Positions 9,406 through 18,700 of a DNA stretch of 64,000 bases are shown one piece after another. Source of the DNA: Penicillus capitatus (taxonomy: Eukaryota > Chlorophyta); NCBI GenBank assembly GCA_965649825.1, contig OZ287696.1, positions 1,550,001 through 1,614,000 on the forward strand, written 5' to 3'. Made by a program: the position numbers and the translations under genes. The number at the start of each line of letters is the position of its first letter. The first letter of the stretch is position 1. The notes under the pieces are model-generated. The model was not told the origin of the DNA. It worked only from the letters and a program-made list of their open reading frames with translations, and searched no databases.

Positions 9406-11885
9406 ATTTCCGAAAAGGGGAACGAATTTTGGGCGTTGCAGATTTTTTTAGGCCAAGTTGGGTTAAAGGAAAGAAAATCAGAAGAAAGCACCAGAGTCCG
9501 AATCAAGGTATATTCACACAGATCAGGCCAAAAAACTTGTCAGCACGCATTTGCTGTCATGATTCAAGTGGTCGAGCACACAACGTCCATGACAGACAGC
9601 CTAGAATAGATTGGAGTGGAAACTGGTGCTGTGAGGCGGAAACTGGTGCTGGAACGACATCCTTGCCAGGAGAAGACTCAAGAAGACTTGAATCTTGCTG
9701 CAGAGAAAACCTTCAACTTTCATCTGAACCGGAAGGATGATCTCCATCACGACATGTCAGTGTACTTCCGGACAGGTGTCCTCGCTGGGAGCAGGAGAGT
9801 GACGCAACTGAGGTAATGAAATCGAATTCTGCGTTCGATCCTTCGCGTTTTTCCTGTTCAACAAGACCGACGGTACAGCTGGTATCGGTGCAGACCCAGG
9901 GCTTCATGTGCTGTTCGTTCGTGGGTCGTGTCGCGGACGGAGGGTCATGCCGATATCTTGAGGCAGACTGTTAGGTTTGTCGCAGATTGTCACCAGCTGT
10001 GGATTCCGGTAGGATCCGTGGCTGGGATTCCCTTCATCTGAAATTTCGGCGCGCCGGACCCTGCTGCTGTTGCCGCATCTTCTGCTGGCTCCAAGGAGCT
10101 TTGAGATCTCGAGGTCATTGAAGGCACACATGAGATGCACGTGTCTTGACCACTCGGACAGCGATGCCTTGATCTTCAATGACACATAAACCTTCACAAG
10201 ACACACCTGTCACATCACCGAATTAGAGTGTGTCAGCACAGCATTACCTGATTGTCTGGCTCTCTTCCAAAATACAGAACTCTTGTCTTTAATGGCGCGG
10301 CATTTGTGCGGCCATCACTCGTTCCACGTCTGTCAGGAGGATCCCATCCATCTCCGCGACTCTAGAGACAGATTTCGTCGACGACAATCCAATGAGAGAG
10401 GAGGTTCCCGACAGCATTCCTCCACTCCTCAGTGCGAATCATGACCGCCGATGAGGAACAGGTGAGTTGAGCAGAATCCGGTGACCTCAGTTATCGAGAG
10501 ACGCCTCCTTGTCTTTCACTGCTTGTCAGCAAGTCATCCATCCGTTCATTGCATGCGGTCCCCGACAACCGTACACTTTCTGCATCCGCTTCGATCTACT
10601 TTTCTTCTCCAGCTGCCATGCCCCCCACAGGATAGATCATCCAAACAAAGTACGCAATCGTGTGCGAGTAGATAGGTGTTTCTATCACAGCCACATGGAT
10701 GTGTGATATCTTGACCAGGTGAGAATAAGAACAGGCACGATTCTGGGTCCAGGGCACAGAACGAGATTACAAGAGACATCACGCGTCAGTTCGGTAAAAC
10801 AGTTAGCTACTTTCTGGGCAGATTCCCACTGAAGGACGACAGACAAATGAAGTGTCAAGAGGCACAGCAGAGCACAGCAAACTCGTGCTCTGCAAGAACA
10901 ATCCCCGAGTTGCGTACTAGACAAGATGCGTCGAAAGCTGATGTCGCCAGATAGAATGAAGGAGACTGACAGCAGCCAGCCATCACGTGTGGCAGTGTTG
11001 CGGGATAAACGACTCCCACAAATCACTGCGTTGACACATGGCTGGGAATCACCAGTCTGATGGCAGGCCGCGTGCCGTCAAACCACGCTTCTCTAAGGGT
11101 CTCCGCGTCCATGTGGAGTCTTCCTCGACCCACGACTCCGATGCCGCTTTGCAGATGCGCGCCGACTGGACTGGAGATACGTCGTGTTTGGGTTATAGTG
11201 ACCTGACGTTGTCTTGTTTTAAGGACATCGTACGTAGGCCAGCCTCCTCTAGGAGCGTCGCCAACAGAAGCTCTCCGTTTTTGACAGAGATGAAGATTCG
11301 CCGTCTCTTCCCTAGGAGACAGAGCACAGAGAGACGAAAAGCTGGCTGGTGGTTTAAGAAAGGGTCGTTTGTCTCCCGTGTACCGCATCGTCGCTCACCG
11401 ATGACCTCGATCAACGACCGAATTCTCATGTACGCCATGCTGCTCGTCGAGATTTACCTTGTTTGATGCAACGAAGATGCGTGCATGTAGCGAGGGAGAA
11501 ACATCGACGCGGCAAGACGTTTATTCTAGGCTGCGAAAACGCGAGAACGCGTTGTCATGCCGGTCAGAGTCCGTTAGTTCGGACGTGCTGCGCGTTGTCC
11601 ATCCTTCTGGTTGGGATGGGGTTATCTGGGACGCCGATTCTTCCCTCGAAGATGCGCCTGTCGGCGGAGCAGGCGTGCCACGGACGACCAGAGAAGCGTT
11701 CATTTCCGCCCCACGGCCTCGAACGTTCGCGCAGGTGACATGTCTACAGTCGACGGCGTAGATCGTCTTCAACATTGTGGTGTGTTTTTTGCTTAAATCT
11801 TTTGCTTACCACCGTGGACAGCTAACGCGAGTCTGGTTTGTGACCCGTAAGTCATTCTCGGTTTGCTGCAGCAGAAAAATGGCAA
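9406..11885. other. Central X1 region, function unknown
   Basis: Contains many medium open frames on both strands, none over about 140 codons. Minus-strand tracts 9904-10206 (MCAFNDLEISKLLGASRRCG) and 11023-11438 (RGRLHMDAETLREAWFDGTR) look protein-like and may be exons, but I could not chain them with confident splice sites. X2 and X3 copies of this stretch are nearly identical over at least 29650-31150, so conservation gives no information. Confidence 0.35.
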
Positions 11886-12092
11886 CAAGCGAGTGCATCC
11901 TCGCGCCCGGGCGGTCAACTTAGTCACTGCACAGGGAAGGCAGAGCCCGTTCCTCTTTCGCAGTGACCGTGCAAGGCGGTCGTTCCGCGTTTACCCTCGC
12001 AGGAAGACTGCCTCGCTCCGTGTTGGGAGGCGAATGGACGCTAACCGTTGGGCAGATGCGCGCCCGCCAGAGCAGTCACATCGCGACTGATC
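11886..12092. repeat. Diverged internal duplicate, copy 2
   Basis: Partner of 9205-9405. It lies directly upstream of the TATA box of the secreted-protein gene, so it may be promoter-proximal sequence of an older duplicated gene. Confidence 0.6.
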
Positions 12093-12271
12093 CCGAATGA
12101 GAGCGCGAGGATCCTCAAGAGCTTTCCATGCAGCACCAGCTGCTGGGTCGCAGGCGACGGATACGATTGAATTGGAAAATGCAGCTGTCAGTCAACGAGG
12201 CAGTGCCGAATTCGGACAGGTCGCTTCGGGTTTTTCTGACTGGATTTAGAATGCCGACTGCAGCTGCATGG

Positions 12272-12277
12272 TATAAA
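12272..12277 (+). promoter_or_regulatory. TATA box of the X1 secreted-protein gene
   Basis: GGTATAAATTCGAG, 91-96 bp before the ATG at 12368. The motif is kept in X2 (near 22127) and X3 (near 31968). Confidence 0.65.
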
Positions 12278-12367
12278 TTCGAGCAGGATTCTCGACCATT
12301 GCCATTTCCCTTTACGCGTTTGTGTCTTCTGTCTCTCCGAGGTTCTTCGAACTCAGTCTCAAAGACC

Positions 12368-12840
12368 ATGTCTGCCAACGCAGCTTTGTTCGTCTTTGCC
12401 GCTATTCTCTGCCTCCACGCAGCAAGACTCCTTCCGCCACAGCAACCCTCGATGGCGAGCGTTTGGTGTTCTGGCAGGCGAGCGCTTACCGCCCCATCAC
12501 AGAGAATGTCGTCGACGAGGAAGGACACGTCGTCGGCAAACTGATCTTGGATACAGATATCACCAACGCAGGTATGGCGGGCAGCGTGGCGAGAACTCTT
12601 GTTTATTTTGCATGTCCATGTGAAGTCCAGGATGAGTGGTGGATTGGACGTATTGTCCATACGGACATCGTATCCGACTATAAAGAATGCGAGTACACAA
12701 TGTGCACCGAACGTAAGTTTCCAGTTCTATTCGGTCAAGTGTCGAATAAGGCTGGCTCTGTGCAGATCACCTTGTGGCATGGGACTTTAATGCGCGTACT
12801 GGCCAATGCAATGGAATGGATAAATGGACGACGTACCTAA
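12368..12840 (+). CDS. Small gene with secretion signal in X1, frame-interrupted
   Basis: ATG 12368 in an ACCATG context opens a classic signal peptide, MSANAALFVFAAILCLHAA. In that frame translation stops after 58 codons. The downstream frame that stays open to 12840 is shifted. It reads AYRPITENVVDEEGHVVGKL, then RTLVYFACPCE and KFPVLFGQVSNKAGSV, with several cysteines. The shift can be removed either by a 17-nt GT..AG excision or by losing a 23-bp unit flanked by GGCGAGCG repeats (about 12455-12485). So the locus is either a 58-aa secreted peptide or a frame-broken secreted protein of about 150 aa. The X2 copy (22223-22695) is the same. No family or function recognised. Its stop is 24 bp from the convergent minus-strand exon at 12864. 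Confidence 0.5.
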
Positions 12841-12863
12841 GGTTAGTCGGCTGGTGGAGAGGC

Positions 12864-13214
12864 TTATGCAGCGGCCAGTCTCTGTTGAACAAAGTCGCCT
12901 GACAGACGAAAAGCCGATCGCATTCTTTCCTGTCTAAGTTCTGGAGATTTTGCATGACTCTCTGGAACACTTCGGTTACCTTTGAATGTTCGATTTAATG
13001 AACATCGCAGCCGTTTTTTGAACTCGGTCGGTCTTACGACGCGCGTCTCCGATAAATCGTGCAAAGCGGTCGATAGCGTCTTCATGGCCACGATCACCAC
13101 CAGGCCGTTTGCTGCCTACCATGCACGGAAGAGCGCTGGCTCTGTGCATCTTCTTATCAAGATCAACTTCTTCTTGCAGAACGGCAGGCGCGAACACCTT
13201 CTTCTCGTCGAACT
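12864..13214 (-). CDS. Unidentified spliced gene 3' end in X1
   Basis: Exons 12980-13214 and 12864-12933, joined across a 46-nt intron (12934-12979; GTAACC donor, CTTAG acceptor) in correct phase. The frame reads FAPAVLQEEVDLDKKMHRAS, AIDRFARFIGDARRK and ERMRSAFRLSGDF, basic and helical-looking, with no family recognised. Immediately upstream the same frame continues (SRDMTKHFGRR) but is cut by one TAA at about 13213-13215, present in all three X copies. Either an exon begins there (a TAAGCAG acceptor is at that point) or the gene is broken. In X3 the last exon is replaced by diverged sequence. Confidence 0.45.
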
Positions 13215-13610
13215 CTGCTTATCGACGCCCAAAGTGTTTTGTCATGTCGCGGCTGATGCCCCGCATTCGAATTCGGACTGCGCATCCGCGAAAGAAAGAC
13301 ACGCTCAGTTCGCGTAGAAGGATCGGTCAAGGCGTAACAGGAGCGGACGCCTGAGCTACGGACAATTGCGGAGAACTCGACCTCGGCATCCAATTCGACG
13401 AGGCACGCGTTTCGAAGAAGACGGCGGGTGCAGCTGGCGGATGTGCGATTCACCACGCCAGGACGGTAACAACCTTCGGCGAATCGGCTTTTTCCGTCTT
13501 CTTCACTCGTCGGAGAAAGAAAAACTGGGCCACAACGCGTCGGTTGAAAATGCAGACTCGGCTGATCGGACACGGAGTGGTTGAGCACCAGGTTTACAGA
13601 TAGATTACTG

Positions 13611-13945
13611 TCAGTCGATGTTCCGAGTGCAGCAGTAAGATGATGGCCGGTTCGAGTTTCTCCAAGACGAATTATCGAGGAAAGAGATTACGAGGCACAT
13701 CATCACAGCCGCCTGTGATGCTTGCCTCTGCAGTATGTTTGTCTCGGTGAAGGCGCAGTGCGAAGAGACATTCGTCACCACCGAGGCATTCCCAGCAAAC
13801 TCGGCTAGATCCTTCGGTAAGCCATCGATGTCTTCCAGGACCCACTGCAAAAACAAACCGCACAAGATGAGGTGACGATCCGGGTCCTCTTACAGGACCA
13901 AGGCATAGAGCCCGTTGGGCAGTTGCTGATGCTACGGAGTTTTCT
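13611..13945 (-). CDS. Unidentified spliced coding tract in X1
   Basis: Two frames join in phase across intron 13845-13893 (GTAAGA donor, TTTTTGCAG acceptor, 49 nt). The frame upstream of the intron reads NSVASATAQRALCLGP, and the one after it reads WVLEDIDGLPKDLAEFAGNA, with Cys and Ser rich sequence before the stop at 13611. The excellent splice signals are the main support. Copies: 23466-23800 in X2 and 33272-33627 in X3. Confidence 0.45.
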
Positions 13946-14505
13946 CCAGGGGTGTTCCTCTAGCAGTCGAGCGGATGAGAGCACTCTAATCTTGATCCTG
14001 AGAGCCAGTTGAAGGACGTCCACGTAGAGAAGAACACAGGCACCCAGTTCTACCAGACATGCACTGCCGTGCGGCGAGAACACCTTCCTCCTTCTCAATA
14101 TCCATCTCTTGATCATCCTGCTGATATGGATAAGTACGTGACGGTAGAAGACGCAACAAAGTTTCTTACAAAGACGTTCTGTCAAGGGACAGCTGTTAGC
14201 TTCGCTGTCGTACCATCTGGACAGTGTCAGTGGACAGCTGTCCACCTTCGTGCAGCTGCCACGGGACGCGTCAAATGTCACATCGACGCGTATAAAGACC
14301 GAACAATAATTGTCAGAACAGTCTTTGTAAGCTTTACGCCTTCGTCGTTAACCCGTCCTGACAAACACGACAACAGCTGTCCCCTTCTGGGTCACATCGA
14401 CACGTGGATACTTAAACGCATCTCCTGTAGAAACTCTGCCTCGTTTGTAACCCATTCAGTGTTTGCTGCATTCTACCTCGACGCGTTCAATGTGACATGA
14501 ACTCT

Positions 14506-14644
14506 CCTTTTATAATGATGGGTTTAATGCGACGCGTAGTAGTTTTGACTTGACGTGGCCATTAATAACTGCTGGCCATATTGCCGCTTATGATGTTGAG
14601 GTATTTCTTGGACCATTTCCCTTCTGCCCTTCATCATCTTGACA
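14506..14644. repeat. R2: right-terminal repeat of X1, with minus-strand TATA box
   Basis: Ends four bases before A2. Read on the minus strand it contains TTATAAAAGG (near 14507-14515), a good TATA box pointing leftward into X1; in R1 the same place is degenerate (TTGTAAAAGG). Copies: 24361-24499 in X2 and 34036-34174 in X3. Confidence 0.8.
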
Positions 14645-14688
14645 GTAAGATACTAGGTGGTTGATACTAACGGTCATGCTCATTGCAG

Positions 14689-15165
14689 CATTCACCCTAC
14701 AGCTGCTGGTACCTCATTCGCCATAACAACAACGCAGAACACCACGTTTGTGGAGGCATGCGGTCTATACGACAATTGGTGGCCTATGCTGACAGCTGCT
14801 CTCTACATCTTCATTCCGATGCCCTACCTTTTCTTCGGGGCCGCATCCGATTCTGTCTTTCAAGAGAGTTCAAGCCTGTAAGTCATTTCCGTGGTCGTAC
14901 CTCTTCTCCACTACTAGATCCCTTTGCAGCTGGGTCGACTGCGGAAAATTCTTAACGGGGTTTTCGGCTGTGGGCCTAGTGGCGATTCCTGTTTCTCTCT
15001 TCCAAGCGGAGGTACACTTCTGACGATCCAGAAGTCTTTCAACAGTGTGTATTTCTGCAGTACATCGACGAGCCGGCTCTCATCATGGAACTCGTCTCGG
15101 CGGGACTGCTTTTTGTCACTGTCCTATACTACGACTATCACAATTCACGAGACTACTACTTTTAA
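14689..15165 (+). pseudogene. VPS55 3' exon fragment in A2
   Basis: VPS55 exons from the second exon to the stop, open and with normal splice sites, but without the upstream exon, which is replaced by the right end of X1. It could be expressed only as a chimera with X sequence. Confidence 0.8.
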
Positions 15166-15196
15166 ATACGGGCCGTTAAGAAGTCCGCAAGAGTTC

Positions 15197-15720
15197 TCAC
15201 GAGGTGACCACTGTGTCCAGCACTTGGACTGCATGCACGCCGTCCCTGTAGATCACTCTGAGACAGATGTCTAGCCAAGGAACTGGGTGGTTGTTGACAA
15301 TCGCTTTCATGAGAACACCTGTAACAAACGCCGTTTTCCACGATGCATCTCCAGGGATCCGCAACTGATGCAGACCAAAAAACCGAATGCCATGTCTCCC
15401 GCACAGATTCGCCACCAAACGTCCTGACACACCGTCACTTCTCAGAGAATCGATTCGCACAGCAGTCGACCGCACCTGTGGCGTCCTGCAAGTGCAATTC
15501 GGCCACAAGCTGCGGGTCCGCGCTGTCAATCTGTCGAGCAATGCATTCCACACTGGGTTCGCAATCCATCAAGTACACCGAGCATCTGAAATCTTCCTGG
15601 ACGGGTTCATCTCCGAGGCTCGTTCGATGCAGGAATTCATGAACAGCTCTGAGAGGGACTGCCTGAAGAGATGGTCTGCACACTGTTGTCATCACAGCCG
15701 ACTGTTCTTTGTGCGTTGTC
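15197..15720 (-). pseudogene. POT1 3' end fragment in A2
   Basis: Copy of the last two POT1 exons, with intact last-exon frame, cut from the 5' part by X2. Confidence 0.8.
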
Positions 15721-18700
15721 GCTGTGAAAAAGGGCGCCATTCCGATGGAACGGTGACGGGACACCTATGTAATAGTGACCTTTCTCTCACCTGGCGTTTG
15801 TCACGCCCTTCGCTGCGCGTCAGAAACGTCGCCGCTGAGTCGCGCACAACTCATGCTGACTAGGAGTGAGTTCCTGCGAAGTTCTAGGGAAGCTTCTACA
15901 ATTTCATGCTCAACTTCCTAGTCTCATTGTGAATCTCATTGTGAATCTCATTGTGAATCTCATTGTGAACTCACTCTTGAGGTTCATCTGTTTTTCCTGT
16001 CGTCACATCGGGGAGTGAGTATTTAAGCAAGGCTCGGACACATAAAACATCTCCCGTTTAACATCTGAGTTTCTATTATCACTTGAACATCGCATACAAT
16101 CCGTTTCTGTCTTACAAAAAAAACATTGGCTGTCTGTCATCGATTGTAACAAGCCGTTTCTTTGCTGCAAAACTGTCGGTGTGGCCTCCGAACTCTCGCC
16201 CATCCTCATCTAACCTCAAGACTTCCGCTGCGCTTGTGAGATGAGCCAACCCGGAGACGATTCAGGCACTCACTCTTCCCGTCATCCTCTCCGCCGCCGC
16301 GCAAGCGAGGGAGAGATACATGTCCACGCCGAGGACATAGTAAGGAACGTGAAGGATGAGGCAGCCGGAGGAAGTTCTTCACAGGGTGAACGCGAACGGT
16401 TCTGGCCCCGCGGGCTGGACACGCTGTTGGCTGCCGATGTGACAGCGATCAGCGGGCGCCAGAGTATTTAGGTGACGGTGCCGCGCTACCTGTAGCATTT
16501 GCACTTGCTCAGGTCTGTTTCCCCCGTTTCTCGCTACGCGTGTGCGCGACCGCGGCGCACGTCGTCAGACGATTCCCGTCACCTTCCTTTTACAAAGTTG
16601 GTTTTAATGTGACCTTAGTAGGTTTTGATGTGACACGGCCATTAATAACTGCTGGCCGTCATTGCCTCTTATGATGATGAGGCATTTCGTGGACCATCAT
16701 CCTTCTGCCCTTCAGCATCATGACATTACATAGGACGAAACAATCTGCACTCGGCCGGGACACAGGGTTTCACTCGTATAAACGCGGACAACGAAAAACG
16801 TTCAACTCTCTCGTAGAAAAAACGTCTTCTCATTGCTCAGGCGCGTTACTGGGAAGCAGAGAGATCCTCGGGGGATCAGTGATGATGTGCCCACTGTCGT
16901 GGTGTTATGCCGAAGAGCATGTAACCATTCATCGAGTTTACTAGCGTCTTGCATGACAATGTCTCTCCATTGACGACTCCCACTGCAGAGGGGATCAGAG
17001 ATGTTTCGGTCACCCATCGGCTGACTGAAGCAGACAGATCATCAATAGCGCAGACATCGGGATCCACTCCTGCGAGCGAGTCTCCAGAATGGGCACGAGA
17101 GTCGAGTGCAGCTCGTTTCCCACGAAAACCCTACACTTCTTAGAGATAAGATACGCGAGGCGACCAGAGCATCGCGCACAGAAAGAAGATTTAGAAGAGT
17201 GAGAGATGGAGCTCTTCGAATCACTCTTTGAGATTCGGTTGCTTACACTGTATTGTTTGGCAGGTGCAATGCAGAAGACATAAACGACGAAGGGTGTGTT
17301 TACTTCCAAGTTTGCCTAGTTGCTTCGAGGCCGTGCTAGGTTCTTTGTTTTGTCGAAATCATCTTCGACTTTAGACTCCTCACCAAGTCAACAAATCTTT
17401 TGGACATTCGACGATACACCTAGATATTAGGCAGCGTTGTACAGGATATATATGTTTTCAGTTGCTCAAGGAGCTGTTTTCAGGAGGACGTTCGCTTTGC
17501 AGAGAAGCGATTTGTACTTGACAAGTCTTCCAGGCGTTGGGAGTTGTTATATGTCATCCGCAGCATTATGCACAAAACGAAAGCTCGGATCCCGTCGCGA
17601 TCATCATCAAATCCCGCACAGGATGCGCCCTTTGTCCGGACAGCCATCCATCCGAGGTTCTTTTCCCGGGAAGTTTCCTTCAAACCGTGGAATCTTGAAT
17701 GTGTATCGGATGGAATTGAAAACTCGCTCAGTCAGTAGTGCTTTTGACGAGTCCGGCATTTGGAAGTAAGTGGACTTTACGTGGCTTCGCGAAATAGACA
17801 AACACCTTTTGCAGCAGGGACAGTGATATGACGACAGCTCGTAGGAGACTCTTCCTTCGGCTGGCAACGTTATCATTGAGCGAAGGAGAATTCGCCATCG
17901 GCTCGTCTCAATCAGAACCTGACGGGAGGTTGGTTGTGTGAGCTTGCATGCAGCGCCCACTTTTTCTAGTTCTGCACCTTTTCTCACGGCCCCGCGCATC
18001 AGAGAGTAAGCATTTGGCCATGATGCCTCTCATGCACATCTGCAGAAACGCAGAGGTCATGAATAGTGTCCAATGTGTCACCATCCTCCTCCAACGCTCT
18101 TTAGAATCGCCTAGCTCATCTTGTCCTCCAAACGACAACAGATGCGCGAGATGTGATCCACGCGTCGTTTCAAATGTCAGACCGCTGTAAAGTCTGGGAA
18201 ACGATGCGAGTCTATCCATGTTCTCTATCAGCACACACGCCGTTCAGCTTTTCACCACGGGAGACATCCGAACATCGGAACCACGATTCTTCAATACTCC
18301 ACACAGATCCTCACATGACGGGCAGGTGGCTGTAAACTGTCTGTGGTAGGTATACACGCCGACTGTCGCACTTTTAAAGGAGACCATCGCCGTCCTCGAT
18401 GGATCAGAGGTCACGAACAAATATCGTATGGATAACTCAATGAACGATCCAAATGCTTCCAAATCAAAAACGGGCGCTTCTGCTGAAGGGACATTGTCAC
18501 ACAGAGCAGATAGATGACACGACAATACTCACTAGCTCTGTTCGCCCAGATCATCTCCGGCAACCTAAGCAGAATCAGCTCTTGTGGATCTGCCGCAAAG
18601 AAGTCATAGAGAGATGGGAAGACATCTCACTCACTCGCCTCGTGGAGAGTCGTCGATGGACTCCTTCGTATCTGTGCTCTTCCAGTGATCCACAATCGAT

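Larger units (their letters stand above)
5863..14648. mobile_element. X1: 8.8-kb insert of unknown class
   Basis: Block between A1 and A2, repeated as X2 and X3. No reverse transcriptase, integrase, DDE transposase, tyrosine recombinase, helicase or capsid was recognised. It holds a 12-bp tandem repeat (6064-6111), a TATA-linked 76-codon frame (6386-6616), two copies of a 140-bp repeat R (6731-6870 and, at the right end, 14506-14644), minus-strand spliced coding tracts (7155-9141, 12864-13214, 13611-13945), and a plus-strand gene with a secretion signal (12368-12840). Inward-read ends both start TGT(G/C)AA with AAGGG nearby, a weak terminal inverted repeat at best. Calling it mobile is an inference from its sharp borders and flanking duplication. 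Confidence 0.55.
14649..15720. repeat. A segment copy A2
   Basis: Same as A1 but with intron variants shared only with A3 (third VPS55 intron, 15012-15060). The preceding bases read GACAGTAAGATACT, so X sequence plus the segment forms a fresh GTAAGA splice donor. Confidence 0.95.

Noticed and set aside
9249-9740. 163-codon basic plus-strand frame in X1
   Set aside because: Arg-rich composition typical of antisense or GC-rich shadows; it overlaps the upstream end of the minus-strand exon region and shows no motif.
12115-12660. 181-codon minus-strand frame in X1
   Set aside because: Antisense shadow of the secretion-signal gene; in X3 it does not persist through the diverged part, while the plus frame does.
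5865-14644. True terminal inverted repeats of X
   Set aside because: Only TGT(G/C)AA and a loosely placed AAGGG are shared; too short to separate from chance without other copies.
5863-14648. Endogenous virus
   Set aside because: No capsid, polymerase, primase or packaging ATPase recognised, and spliced coding tracts are present.
4791-15720. LTR retrotransposon: A segments as LTRs flanking X
   Set aside because: The A segments are the 3' exons of two host genes, not regulatory LTRs, and X shows no gag, protease, reverse transcriptase or integrase and contains introns.
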